This document shows, piece by piece, positions 38,424-51,026 of a stretch of 64,000 bases of DNA. The stretch is from the NCBI GenBank assembly GCA_026874595.1, contig CM049310.1, forward strand, positions 41,357,558-41,421,557, given 5' to 3'. A model generated the notes under the pieces. It was not told where the DNA came from. It saw only the letters and a list, made by a program, of their open reading frames with translations, and did no database searches. The first letter of the stretch is position 1, and each line of letters opens with the position of its first letter. Both the position numbers and the translations under genes were made by a program. The DNA is from Sipunculus nudus. Lineage: Eukaryota > Annelida > Sipuncula > Golfingiida > Sipunculidae.

Positions 38424-39373
38424 CATTTATCAGTATTCTGGTGTATCACAGCTGAGGATAACTTATATATCTTGTTATATATATTGGAATAAAATATAAA
38501 GAGAAGATAAAATAAAAAAATAAAGGATTTTCTATAGAAAACATCATTTGAAATATTCTAAATTTATTGAAAATTATTGTATTCATGATTCAGATTTGTT
38601 TTAATTATTTTTTATTTTATTGTTATATATTTCAATTATATATGGTTAATTATTATTGAATAGTGTTATTGCCTAAATCGTACATGCAAATATGGTGTAG
38701 TACGTAGCTCTACATATATTTCACATTTTGGAACTAAAATATGAAACACCAGTATTTCTGTATGTTTAAGGAAGAACTTTTAAAAATACAGGTATTATCA
38801 ATAACTCCTCATGTCATACTTGGTGATGTGCTTAGTTTCAACAGCTTAATGATTAATTCAATTCAATCATTCATTTGTGCTATTTTCATTCAATATCTAT
38901 GCAAGGTGCTGGTTTTATATAAAATTTTCTTTAAAAAAGAAGTACTAGATGCAACATATTTAATATTATACTCATTTTGGTCCTTGTGCATATGTTTATT
39001 TTGTTGTCTAGTTATTAGTAAGTGCTCATTAAATGAAGCATAAAAGTTGTTTGTCATATTTTCCCAATGGTATTAAATTGAATTAATAACAAGAGTGTTG
39101 AAATCTTATAAGCCTTCTGGTCAATAAAAAACAGAGAGAGAACGTTATTATGCCTGTGGAGTCCGAGTCCGGATCAAAAGAATAAGAGAAAATGTTTTCA
39201 GAAGTAATTCTATTACACCCATGTCATCTTCACTCATTTGTCGGAGTCCGGTTAAATTAAACATGCGTTGTAGATGTTACAGATAATATGAGAAAACATT
39301 CGTATTGTATTCTAAAAGAGTAAATAGTTAAAACATCTAACACACGTAAAATTGTTATGGAACAACGATCTAT

Positions 39374-39378
<5 letters not shown>

Positions 39379-39465
<87 letters not shown>
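39379..39465. repeat. (TA)n microsatellite
   Basis: About 86 bp of uninterrupted TA, next to the right TIR of the 1.67-kb element. Confidence 0.96.
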
Positions 39466-39467
<2 letters not shown>

Positions 39468-40010
39468 CTGTCCAGGGTCCGAGTGCGAGTCCGGGTTTTA
39501 CCAAGTACCCTCATAAACAGAAAGATTGAGACCTTTCATTATTGCCAGGTAAAGTTTAATCCTTCAGGTGGTTCTTTACTGTTTATATAAAATCCATACT
39601 TTTATAATTAAAATAACCAGTATCCTTTGAACTGATTTGCTTAATATAAAAATAACCGTGAACAAAGTGATTCAAATCTTTAATATGTCAATTATCGCCC
39701 ATAACTGGCCTGGTCCTATGGTTGGTCACACCCCCCTTCTCGTCATTTTAGCAGACCTTGTGTCATTTAAGATTTTTTTTCAGTTCCAATCAAATTTCAG
39801 ATCAAAAATGTTTAAGAATTCAATTCAAATATAAAAATATAGGGAGCCTCTATAGAACGCAGGCTTCGCTTCTATTGAGGAACATGAAAATATAAATAAA
39901 ACTGTCTCCTCTCATTCCCTATTTTAACTCCAACTGTTCCCTATAGATGTCCCTACACTCATATCAACTCTTCTAACATAAACAACTACTTAACATCAGA
40001 AGTCGCCTGA

Positions 40011-40075
40011 ATCGGGGAATTGAACCTACAGTCTCTAGACTAGGAGCCCTACAAGCTACTAAGTGAGCTGTGAAG
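40011..40075 (-). mobile_element. tRNA-like SINE head
   Basis: The reverse complement contains an A-box-like AGCTCACTTAGTAGC and, about 40 nt later, GGTTCAATTCC, a near-perfect B box. It is not a foldable full tRNA. The downstream body extends toward about 39,850 but could not be matched elsewhere in the window. Confidence 0.5.
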
Positions 40076-40572
40076 ACAAGATGCCAGAAGGAGCGAGTTT
40101 TGTTCATTTATATCTGGGATTGAAGCGCCATCTATCGCGAAAATGGGAAACCATTTACTATTTGAAAAGGAGAATTAAGCTTAAGGTGGGGGAACCTTCC
40201 CCGGAACCCTCCTCCTCCAATATAATAGACTCCAGTTATGAGCAAAATCAAATACGGGAATTCTCAAGAAAATAAGCATATAATTGTTTCAGGAAACAAT
40301 TTATTATATGACACCTGTTGAGCATAAGGTAGCGGCAGAAGGCTGCAGCCCGGTTTCTATAGTTCTGCCAAAATTTAGTGCAAGAAATATTGGAGTGATT
40401 ATTGAAAAGGTGCCTACCGGAAAATTGATAGGTATGAGGTAGCTACAGGCATGTATGGGCTAGGTATGAAGTAGAGGCTATAGCTGTGTTAGCCACACAA
40501 ATGTGGCTGTCTTGGACCAAAAAGACAGCTGACTGTAGTAGTTAAGATTTGTGGCTCGACTCAGTTTGCAAA
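40076..40572. other. Intergenic, no gene seen
   Basis: No protein-like frame recognised. The 70-codon plus frame at 40063-40275 has no recognisable similarity. Confidence 0.4.
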
Positions 40573-40760
40573 ATGTGGGCAGTGACATTCCAGCTGGATG
40601 ATTGGGGATTAACGACTTTGGGATGGATGACATTCAAAATGAAAGACATTCCAAATGAATGACATGCTGAATGAACGACATTCTGAATGGACTACAATAT
40701 AACTTAATATGTAATAAGGAGTTAAAGTGGGTGTAATTGATACAGTAATAAAGTGATACA

Positions 40761-40793
40761 TAACCCTAACCTAACCCTTACCCTAACCCTTAC
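40761..40793. repeat. Interstitial telomere-like (CCCTAA)n
   Basis: Reads taaccctaacctaacccttaccctaaccc with degenerate units, at the hairpin centre of the MITE 40581-41184. Confidence 0.8.
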
Positions 40794-40882
40794 TACAAGA
40801 GCGAGACCCCAGTTACCCCCACTTTAACTTCTTTTTATGTATTAAGTTATATTGTTGTCCATTCAAAATGTGGTCCATTCAG

Positions 40883-41130
40883 AGGGGCCTGGACAGCTGA
40901 GTGGTAAAACGCTTGGCTCTCTCTGCTGGCGACCCAGGTACAATTCCAGGCATGACCATGAGAGTGGGATGTAGTCGCCCGTTCAAGGTCTGTGGTTTTC
41001 TCCGAGTACTCCGGTTTCCTCCACCCCTGCAGACTACTGAATGCCATCGCCAGAGCCATGGAGAGTGCCTCGATTAGTTATAATAACTATTTGTACAATC
41101 CATGGAAAATAAAAAAGTTGATATTATATA
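40883..41130 (+). mobile_element. tRNA-derived SINE, apparently complete
   Basis: The head has an A box (GGACAGCTGAGTGG, about 40890-40903) and a B box (GGTACAATTCC, about 40937-40947) with tRNA-like spacing. A central conserved-type domain follows (gtggttttctccgagtactccggtttcctcc, about 40992-41022), then a tail (ttagttataataactatttgtacaatccatgg) ending in an A-rich stretch. The same tail occurs inverted at 33135-33192, confirming a dispersed family. It lies inside the right arm of a MITE, so it inserted after it. Confidence 0.85.
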
Positions 41131-41439
41131 ATGTTGTCCATCCCTAAGTCATCCATTCCAAAGTTGTCCAGCTGGAATGACACCATGTGGGCTGACCTGA
41201 AAGCCTATTCATATGACAATATTACAAAGTGCCTGTTTTATTTAAACAAGTATCTGTATAATAGACTATTTTATGTGTGACCCTTGTATTTTTATTTTTA
41301 GGGGAACTTCAACTTTGTCAGTCAGCATCAAAATCAACAAAAGAAACTTTGTATTTGTCTGAATATGTTTTGGACATTTTTTATTGTCAAAGAATTTTGT
41401 TTTTGTATTTATTTATTTTTTTCAAGCCAAACTGAGCTG

Positions 41440-41650
41440 CACAAAATCGGCTTACTTTAAGGGGAGGCCCTGCCCAGGAAGACTGAAAGAAAACCAAGAA
41501 AAAAGTCCTCTGGTCTGGAAAGAAGGGGGTCACAGCTGCAAAATTAGGTTTGAAACCCTGAAAAAAGGTTATTTCAGCTCCAAGAATGGGGTGGGGGGGA
41601 GAGGGCAGAACCCCTTTGACCCCCCCCCCCCGGATCTGCCACTGTGTTAT
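41440..41650. mobile_element. Possible one-ended hAT-like fragment
   Basis: The right end reads as the complement of CAGTGGCAGATCCGG followed by a C-run, like the termini of the hAT-like MITEs at 8814 and 37974. A matching left end was not found, so this is probably a truncated copy. Confidence 0.4.
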
Positions 41651-41924
41651 GTTCAATGTTTCAGATGATATATCAAATCAACCCCATTGATATATAGTCT
41701 TCTGTAATATAATATGCATGTTCACAGTATTTAAACAGATTTTAAACACTTGTTTGTGCATTTATGCTGTCAGGTATCAATAACTTTCATTGACTAGGTT
41801 TGGATTTACAAGAAGTGATTTGGAGAAGAACCATTTTGTCCTTGACTGCTGGATTTAACTGGAGAGGGCTACATCAACATAGAAAGGTGAACCTTCAAAC
41901 TGTTGGATCAGGTGCTCTCTGACC

Positions 41925-44900
41925 ATGGTGAGTGATATATTTTTAATCTATTTTATATGAATTTATAAATCCAAAAGTAGAAATTTATACTAAAATGTCT
42001 TATATCCTTAAAAATAAATGTATTTTTTTTACATGCAGGGAACTCCAATAAAGGATGTGGAAATTAAAGATGATGCACCAAGCACACTGCTGCTCCAAAA
42101 GCACATTGACTACATAGCTCAGTATGGAGCAAAGAAAGAAGACTATGTAAGTTGAATATATACCGTAGTTAAACCCTGCTGAATTGCTGTAGTCACCATC
42201 AGAAATACTTGTGTTAGAAGGGTGGTATTATGACAGATTGACACATTTTTGTCTTTGTACAAGGAGAGAAATCAAAATAGGATAGTTATCAGCAAAGTTG
42301 TTGATTAATTTTATGTTCATGTAAAGATCTTTTTCATGCATATGAAACAAAATACATAAATTTTTAAGTGGCAGGTGGGCTTCCAAGACCATTCTTAATT
42401 TTATTAGCCTAATGAATATGAAAAAAATGCAACATTGATAGGTGGATCAGAACCTAGCATTCACAGGGGAGACTTAAAATTTTGTAAAAACAAAAAACCA
42501 GTGGAACCATAACAGGTATATGACTTGAAACCTTACATATTCCAGACCTGTGCCTTAAAAACGATTTACATCCACAATTTGATCCATAGAATATATATAT
42601 ATATTTACAGATATACACTATATAGAAACCCCCCTTGCCAGTAGTGTATACAGTCATGTTGCATGGTTATCAATTGATTCTCACAACATCCATGAGGGAA
42701 AAACCAGTCTGCATTTACTGCTTCTGTGACCGCCTTTGGCCTTATCCAACAATTTTCCGTTATGTGAGAAATTTTAATAGTCATATCAGGCATGAGACCA
42801 TGTCAGATGTATGTTATATTGATCATTGGTTGTTTCATTGGTTGTTGTAAGGTTAGGATTAAAACAATTGAATCTGGCCTTTATGACAACGTGTGAAGTT
42901 GGACAGTAGGGTGAGCTTGGCACAGACGATCTTCGAATGTTCCATGAGTTTTCTCATGTGGAGATTTTGCATGCACCTGGAAGCCTGGTAGCAGCTTCAA
43001 ATGGGTTTTCCAGAATTCTTATTTCGGAGGAAATATTTGGGCAAGGTAACTAAAAGTTGTGGTGTGGCTTCAAATGGACATGCTGCCTAATCAAGAGAAT
43101 ATACGGTAGGTCATGAAAAGATATTGTATATACTGTGAGCTTTACCTTGGGTTTATAGGAGTATGTGATGACAGAGTACCTCAGGATGAGTGGTATTTAC
43201 TGGGGACTTACAGTCATGGATCTGATGGGAGCCCTGGACCGCATGGACAGGAAGGAGGTGCTTCAGTTCATTGCTCAGTGTCAGCACAGCTGCGGCGGTA
43301 TCAGTGCCAGCATCGGTCATGATCCTCATCTTCTTTATACACTTAGTGCTGTACAGGTAAGGTTAACCCTTCCATAATTTGAGGATTTGGGCATGGTGCA
43401 GAAAAGTGTGATTCCACCAGAACTTTGATAATATGAGTCCCCTTGGCCCTTTGCCTTCAAACTCTCATGGCAGCAGATTCTCCCCATGGATGCTGTCCTT
43501 TGAGAACTAGAGTGTCACATCCTGTGACCTCATCAATCCCTGACAGGTTTATTTCCTGAGTTTCTTGAAACTGCTTATGGGGACTGCCATTTTGTTTCAT
43601 ACTAAAACATGAATGTCACAGGTCGCATGTTGAAATTATGTGCATACTGCAATTTATTATATGTAAACAATCTCATAAAAAAGGGAAATACTCAATACCT
43701 TTGCATTTATGCTTATGCATTAAATTTTACAAATATCATTCATGTTACAAATGATTGTACTTTAAGTAATTATCAGTACCCTTCAGTATTTGCTGATGAA
43801 AACAAAATAGCCCAAAGAGAAAAGTGTAGACTGGAAAATCCCTCCCCTTGGTCTCATGAAAAGATAAGTTAGTAGCAAAGATTAACTTCAAATGTATGCA
43901 GTCATGGAGTACAGTATGTGTATGTACATTTAATGTAAGCAAAAAGCTTACCATAATTTGTCATGAGAGTGCAGTTTCTGGCAGAGCATTCTTCGGGCTT
44001 TTATGGAAGATCCTGGTCTTTGCGCCACCAAACTCTCTCCATGGTAAGGTTTACACAGACTGTCCTTTGAGTACTTAACTGTTTCATGCCGTTCTCAAAC
44101 CAAGACTTTACAAAAATATTGAAACTGCTCACCAGAGCTGCCATTTTGCACACATGCTAAAACCCCGATGTTAACAGCCTCATGTCGGATTAAGGTTACA
44201 CTGGTAGGAAATAACATAAATGACTGATTTAATTTAGAATGAGAGGAATGCTTTCACCCAGGCAAGGCCTCTGAAATATTCAGCTACAGATGCGTGTCAT
44301 ATATTCTTTCAGATACTGGTTTTATATGACGCTGTAGACACTATTAATGTAGAAAAAGTGGTAGAATATGTCTCCAGCCTGCAGCAGGAGGATGGCAGCT
44401 TCTTTGGGGACAAATGGGGTAAGTTAACACACACTCTCATACCTGTAGAAACATATACTGCTAGTTCCATTTAATTGAAACCCTAGAGCCATTCAGTTCT
44501 AGGTGTGGTGGTTGTATCTAAGTATTGGCACATGAACAATTATGCGCAGGGTTGAATTCAGAATTGTTGATGCTACATAAAGTGTGAAATATAATAAACA
44601 GGGATATAGTGTTAATATTCTTATGCCTCCACCAGGCTATAAAATTTTATGTTTTCCCCTTTGTTATTTTTTTTCTTGTAGTAATTTGTAAAATGTTATG
44701 CACAGATTTTGATGAAATTTTGTGGTTTAGGGTTACACTCAAGGAACAAGCCATTAAATGGAGATAATCTGGATCACCAGAACACATGTTTAACTTTAAA
44801 TTGAATGTTGTGTATACTGCGTGAGCTCTGTAGTTGAAGCAGTTCACAAGGTAAACCTATGTTACTGAAGGGTGGCCCTATGTATCACACAGGAAAGTTT

Positions 44901-47900
44901 GATTAGGGGATCCTGACAGAGGGGTATCAATGTAGGATGCAGCTATTAAATCTAGTAAATGATTTAGTAGATGGTAATATTTGTATATAATCTGTGCAAC
45001 TCATAGTATAAGGTAAATATAACTCAGCCAGACTCTTAGTCGCAGTGCAAATAATAAACAAAAGTTCTCAGTTTCATTATTGTCATCACACAAGTATGGT
45101 CCGTCCCAGTACTGTATCCTGTCCACATTTTTTACAGGAATATGTTTGCATACAAGTGAAGCAGTGTAAACCTTTCTGGTCCAAAGGTTGCAGGAGGTAT
45201 TCTGCTGATTGCCTGTGTAAAAAATGCCTAACCTTGCTTTGATTTTGTATGAGACAAATAATACAAAATATGACAAAACAGTTTACAGCATTTACGACTT
45301 TTACATCACCATTGAACTGATAATAAACAAGCCAGGCAAACTGATGATGTCAGTCAATTGAAGGTGATGCGCGACCGATCATTGTGATGTCTTTATGGCG
45401 TCACTGTTGTCTAACAAACACCACAAGCAGCCATAGACATGGAAAGTGTACAATGGAGGAATATACCGTTCAGAAGTGCCAGGAAGAAGCCACCCGTGGT
45501 CCGTCAGCATAAATAATGCAAAGAGTTTTGATTTTTAAAGCATATACATTTTACATGATATATAACTACTTTACACAAAAACGGTGGAATATATGTATAT
45601 CTACTATAGGCCAAAGAGCATTTTTAAAGAATATTCTTGAAATTATTATTGTGAAAAAACATGCAGGCAAGGGTTTTGGGACAGACTATTGTAGTTTGCA
45701 GTTTCTGCAAAGGTTGTGTAATATCCTGTATGGTAACTAAATATTCTAAATGGAGATTACCTCCAAACAATCAACTAAATGAACCACAATTATTTTTGAT
45801 ATATTACCATTACAAGTGAGAATTTAGACCAGTTCAATTTGTGAGTGATTACAGACAATACCATGATGGGTGCAATAAGAGTTTGCTTGTATATTTGTGT
45901 TATCACCATTCTCTTGCCTTCCTGCTCTGTAGGTGAAGTGGACACAAGGTTCAGTTTTTGTGCAATAGCTACCCTGGCGTTACTGGTAGGTCCTACTGCA
46001 CATATTGAATTGAGAAATTTCACCAGTGATGCATATCATTTGGACTAACCATTGTCTCATTCTTATTCACAATAGTTTGTATGATTTTAACAAGTTTTTA
46101 GGGAACATTAGTCCTAGTTGCTTACCAGTCTGTATTTAGTTGTCTGTTTTTACTGATGATCATTATTTTAATTCATTGGAACAAAATTTAGTATCATTAT
46201 AATATTGGCAAAATTCTTATATTGGATTAGGATTTAAAAAAATCCATAAATGTAGAATTATCAGAATAGAATCATAGAGGAAAACATAATTATATTTTAC
46301 CAAATAATATGTAACACCACTTTGGTTAACTGCTTGCATCCTGTAAATCTTAAATACTGTATTTTTTTCTTTTCAAAATCACACTATGATCAGAAGTACT
46401 TAAAAATTCACTGTGTGCCATGTATATCCTCTTTCAGGGAAAGTTAAATGCAGTTAACACAGAGAAGGCAGTAGATTATGTGTTGTCCTGTATGAACTTT
46501 GATGGAGGGTTTGGCTGCAGACCAGGAAGTGAATCTCACTCAGGACAGGTACGGGTTGTCTTGTTTGATTCAGTTTCTGTTTACTATGAAATGACTGTGC
46601 AACCAGAGATCTGATCTTGCATATGCATGACATCTCCCAGGTAGAACAAGGAACATGAAATAAGAATACACAGAAGAAACATAAGTTTGAAGATTGGAAA
46701 AAATCCTGATTTTTTAAGTAGCCAGTCAGCCAATATGTGGCTTGTGAGCAGTGTTCATGTTTTGTGCCATTAGTTGCACCTAGTGCTAGCTTATTTCAAC
46801 TGGTGTACAGCAATAAGCAAGCACTATTAGAATGAAACATTAGTAGAGATAGTTATATCATAAGATAGATTCATTGATAAATTCATGAGTAACATTATTG
46901 CTGCGATATGGTTAAAAACTTGTAGCAGAGCATTAAGATTTAAGGAAAAATTTTAAAATCTGTTGAAACATCAGCAGTATGCTCTGTGTTGGTTATTATA
47001 TATATGTATTGATCACATCTGAGTTGTTCCCTACCTATAAGTTAAAATACGTAAGTAATGCTATGCTCAGTATGCTGCAATAAGATTGTAAAAATGGTAT
47101 GTAATGTACTGAAGTTGTCCCTGTGATGTGGATATCAAATGTTACAGATCTACTGCTGTGTAGGCATGCTCTCTATCCTGAACCAGTTACATCATGTAAA
47201 TGTGGAGATGCTGGGATGGTGGCTGTGTGAACGACAGCTGCCATCTGGTGGCCTTAATGGTAATTAATATCTTTAGTGATCATTTGAATTTGGAAATAAT
47301 CTAACTGTTAATTTTATATCCTAATATCTTAATATAATGAGATTGTGACGAGAAATTCATCATTATAAAAAAACTATATAGCATGGTGACCCAAGAAATA
47401 GAATGTTGGCCCTATTGCATTAATTTTATCATTGTAACTTAATGTAAGATACTTTTATGTTTTGTTTGTGACTTGCTCTTTGTAATGCCACTAAATCTGA
47501 TATGAGACAATGGAGCTTGAATTCTTGCAGGTTTTGTTACCGTTGTGCTAGTCTGTCACATTCCTCTCAGGTTTATAGGTTACATTCTTCCAATGAGCCC
47601 CACACTTCTCATGTGTTACTTTGAGCCACCATTACGGAAGCCTCCTGGATTCATTCCAATTCCAAAGAGATGGCTCATTCTTAACACACAACATTTTCCC
47701 ATCTGTATGAAAAACAATACTTCCAGTGACCTCTTAGACTTGGTCCTGCATGGAAAAGCAAAGTGTACATCTCCAAAACATTTTAAGACCTAGGGTTAGT
47801 GCCTGTTTTTCACCTCCCTTACCTGTAGAATTTATGTGATTTCTGGCATTCTTTGCATAAATATTTATGAACCTTTGGGGATTTCTGATGAGAAAGTTTC

Positions 47901-50371
47901 TTATAATGCCTCTGTAACTGATATATGACTTTTGTTCATCTAAAATCAGTTAGTAAACATGATACATGTGCACATGTTGACAAACAGAAAAACTAAAGGT
48001 GGTATGTTGCATATGTGCGGTAGCTGAAAGGTCACTAGGTGCAACACACCATTTGCAAAACATTTAAGCGTCTTACTTGCCACCAGCTGTCTTTGTTAAA
48101 TGTGTTTTGAATGTTTTGGTGGGCTCCCACATGTTATAAACAGGTGGATACAAACAAAATGAACAGCTTTTGGACTTTGGGAGTAGCATTTTCTGGGATA
48201 TTTTTTATGAAAATTCAAGGGATTATCTTTAGTTCATATATGTCATATATCAGACTTACACATTAGAATTCCTTTGTCAGGTTCAACTTTTAATTTCCCA
48301 GCATACTATATGAAAAGCTAGACAAAGTAACAGCTTCAGTGTTTTGTTAATATTTTTCTAAAATTTTGAAAGAATATATATTTTGTTCATTACAGTAATT
48401 TTTAAGTAACCTTCTTTGTACATATTATGTTTTAAGTATTTTGTACCTTGCTTTTGATAAATTAGTGCAATAAAAATATGCCAAAACAAAATATGTTTTT
48501 GTCAATGTCTCAGCCCATTTAGTTGATCTGATACATCCCAGAGGGCAGCACTCTGGTTAGACTAATTATGTTAATGTTCATTATATAGGTGTACTTTTTT
48601 TCAGGTCGACCTGAGAAACTTCCTGATGTTTGTTATTCCTGGTGGGTCCTGGCATCATTAAAAATTATTGGAAAACTTCACTGGATTGATAAAGTAAGTG
48701 TTAAAGATACCACCAGGTATCATCCAGAACAAAACTTTACCATTCTAACAAGTGACATTATCTTCACTACAGCATGGTGCATATGTCAGTTCTCAAGTAT
48801 TCTTATCATAGTGACCTTTAAAGTTTTTGTTAACTACACTAGAAGACATTTATAAACAAAAATTTATTATCCTAAGTCTGTTTTCAGTAGTTTTACTTGC
48901 CTTTTTAAGGTTTAAAAATAAATACTTAAATTGTACATCATGAGCTTTTACTTTAAAATAGAGAGTGATTCATAAATCAGATCAATATTCTTAAAATATA
49001 TACTTACAAAATCTAATATTTAAAAAAAAAATGAAGTCCTTAAATTGCAAAAAGAAGGGCTGACCAAAGGAAACCTCATTGAAAATACCACGTCATAGTA
49101 AAGCATATTATGGTAGATCAAAATCAACTTCAGTTGCTCAATTGCTCCTTTGAAACTGAAATACAACATTAATATTTTGAAGCCCAGGCTCCTTAACTTT
49201 GCACACATAATGCTATTGATGCAATCATTCATTTGCATTTTGTTTTTTAGGACAAATTGATAAAATTCATCCTCGCGTGTCAAGATGATGAAACAGGAGG
49301 GTTTGCGGACAGACCTGGGGATATGGTAAGTAGAAGATGCTGAGTATTCATATTGAGACAAATTGTTTTATTTTAACAAAGTAACATGGTTTGATTTTGA
49401 AGCAATACCAAAATCCTACTGAAATTTGAGGAGTTGGGCGTGGTCCTCCATTAAGGGTGATTATGTTTGAAATTTGGCTGACACACATCTTCTTTTCACC
49501 AGACTGTCTCTGCGGATAGATTCTTGCCTAGACACTATCTTCAGAGTATGTTCATAACTGTCCCAGAGCCCCTATCGAAACTCTGACTGGTTTACTTTTA
49601 CCAGTTTTTTTTATAACCATTCATGGGGGCTACTATTTTGCATACATACTAAAACCCACAGGTCACATGTCAAATCTGTCTACACCGCAAGTATTAACAA
49701 GAAGTGTTTCCATCATCCACTCGCAAAACATTGAAAAAGAGAAGATCCTGAAAATTTGACCTCGCACTTATGTTGCCATTCACAGTATTTTGATAAACAA
49801 CCAAGGACAATATATCAGAATTTAGTTATTAAGCCATTCAAAAAAGGCACGAACCTCAGTTTTTTTTTAAGTTGTGTAAAAATGCACCTTTTACGTTTGC
49901 TAGGTCCCCAGCAAAACGATGAAGTGCAGCCCCCTATTGGTAAAACAGTGTGCTACAGCTAGACCTCCTCAGGACACACTTTGCATCATTCATGACAGTT
50001 CAAGACCAGAAACGCACAAATCCAAATTCTGGCCACAGAGGAGATCCGTGACAAATGTGGAGAAGGACCACCATTAATAATATTTTAGATTATTTGTGTT
50101 CTCCATGAATGTTGTATATTCTGTCATATAGAATGTTTTGTTGGATCAAAGCAGTAACTGTATCTGATTGTTCAGGCTTATATTGTGACTGACAAGAAAT
50201 AGTCATGATTGTTGTGTACTCTATATTTTATAGGTGGATCCATTCCATACACTGTTTGGGATTACTGGTCTGTCGTTGATGGGTGATAAGGACATCAAAA
50301 ATGTTAACCCAGTCTTCTGTATGCCTGAAACAGTGATACAACGCATCGGAATCAGGGTCCAGTTATTATGA
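41925..50371 (+). CDS. RABGGTB: Rab geranylgeranyltransferase (GGTase-II) beta subunit, ten coding exons, 330 aa
   Basis: Exons: 41925-41927, 42039-42146, 43159-43356, 44313-44418, 45933-45985, 46438-46548, 47148-47259, 48605-48693, 49251-49325 and 50234-50371. They total 993 nt, and all introns are GT-AG. The product is the catalytic beta subunit that, with the alpha subunit and Rab escort protein, attaches geranylgeranyl groups to C-terminal cysteines of Rab GTPases in the cytosol. It folds as an alpha-alpha barrel of prenyltransferase repeats, visible as GGISASIG (exon 3), [18 protein letters not shown] (exons 4-5), [16 protein letters not shown] (exon 6), [20 protein letters not shown] (exons 7-8) and [17 protein letters not shown] (exons 9-10). 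The zinc ligands fall at D238, C240 and H290, the same numbering as in the rat enzyme. Exon 1 contributes only the ATG, directly before the first splice donor. Length matches the vertebrate protein (331 aa). No defect was seen. Confidence 0.97.
43440..43640. repeat. Intronic dispersed repeat, copy 1
   Basis: In RABGGTB intron 3. It shares 'ctcatggcag…ctgtcctttgag…gaaactgctt…gactgccattttg…catactaaaac…atgtcacaggtcgcatg' with copies at 44020-44195 and 49500-49685. Same orientation in all three; no coding signature. Confidence 0.7.
44020..44195. repeat. Intronic dispersed repeat, copy 2
   Basis: Same RABGGTB intron as copy 1, about 560 bp downstream. It shares 'ctgtcctttgagtac', 'tgaaactgctcac' and 'gctgccattttgcacacatgctaaaac'. 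Confidence 0.7.
49500..49685. repeat. Intronic dispersed repeat, copy 3
   Basis: In RABGGTB intron 9. It shares 'gggggctactattttgcatacatactaaaaccc' and 'ggtcacatgtcaaatc' with the other two copies. Confidence 0.65.
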
Positions 50372-50466
50372 CAATTTTAACCACTTATGACTAGCACCAA
50401 CAGATATGTGGACAATAATCACATATATATGAAATTCAACAGATTGTAAGGATGCCAACTGATGTT

Positions 50467-50979
50467 AGTGTCATCTGATGAAACCAGTGAGTCTGGTGAA
50501 CTGTTGCAGTGTCTTCTGATGAAACCAGTGTGTCTGGTGAACTGTTGCAGTGTCATCTGATGAAACCAGTGTGTCTGGTGAACTGTTGCAGTGTCATCTG
50601 ATGAAACTAGTGTGTCTGGTGAACTGTTGCATTGTCATCTGATGAAACCAGGGCCTGGCCACTTGTTGCATTGTCATCTGATGAAAACCAGAGTTTGGCC
50701 ACCTGATGCAGTGTCATCTGATGAAAACCAGTGTCTGGACACCTGATGCAGTGTCATCTGATAAAACCAGTATTTCTGGCCACCTTTTGCAGTGTCATCT
50801 GATAAAACCAGTATTTCTGGCCACCTTTTGCAGTGTCATCTGATGAAACCAGTGTGTCTGTCCACCTGATGTGGTGTCATCTGGTGAAACCGGTGTCTGG
50901 CCACCTGTTGCCATGCCATCTGATGAAACCAGTGTGTCTGGCCACCTGGTGCAGTGTCATCTGACGAAACCAGTATTTT
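50467..50979. repeat. 41-bp minisatellite after RABGGTB, left part
   Basis: About 12 units of the type agtgtcatctgatgaaacca followed by gtgtctggtgaactgttgc. Unit starts at 50467, 50508 and 50549 are exactly 41 bp apart, and later units drift. It begins about 95 bp after the stop codon, so it probably lies in the 3' UTR. It resumes at 56809 beyond the LINE. Confidence 0.93.
50963..50979. repeat. Target-site duplication of the LINE, left copy
   Basis: GACGAAACCAGTATTTT, identical in all 17 bases to 56809-56825. Confidence 0.93.
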
Positions 50980-51026
50980 TTTTCTTTTTTTTTCTTCTTT
51001 TTGTCGTCTCAGCTTTGATGTATAAT

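Larger units (their letters stand above)
37839..39509. mobile_element. DNA element with about 35-bp TIRs, 1.67 kb, containing a nested hAT MITE
   Basis: The left end (GGTACTTGGGAAAACCCGGA, continuing cttggactcggacc) and right end (ggtccgagtgcgagtccgggttttaccaagtacc) are inverse complements with few mismatches. Direct 8-mers flank it: ctcatgaa (37830-37837) and ctcataaa (39510-39517), 7 of 8 matching with one base of slack at the left. The interior is AT-rich without transposase. It holds three (TA)n arrays, inner 'gtccgagtccgg' copies near 39161-39176 and 39240-39252, and the hAT-like element 37974-38423. Non-autonomous; superfamily not certain, though 8-bp flanks suit hAT. Confidence 0.7.
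40581..41184. mobile_element. MITE with perfect 8-bp target duplication, interrupted by a SINE
   Basis: Left end AGTGACATTCCAGCTGG, right end the complement of GGTGTCATTCCAGCTGG. Both are flanked by the exact direct repeat ATGTGGGC (40573-40580 and 41185-41192). The arms continue to pair inward: 40681-40738 pairs with 40813-40878 through caatataacttaat and gttaaagtggg. Sequence at 40610-40640 pairs with 41135-41165. The centre holds telomere-like repeats. The right arm is split by a SINE (40883-41130). Superfamily open (8-bp duplications suit hAT, P or Merlin). Confidence 0.85.

Noticed and set aside
47545-47793. Plus-strand frame of 82 codons in RABGGTB intron 7
   Set aside because: No similarity to RABGGTB or to any family I know. 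The flanking exons join without it.
50467-50979. Regular repeats with spacing like a CRISPR array
   Set aside because: The whole 41-bp unit is repeated with no unique spacers, in an animal genome. It is a minisatellite.
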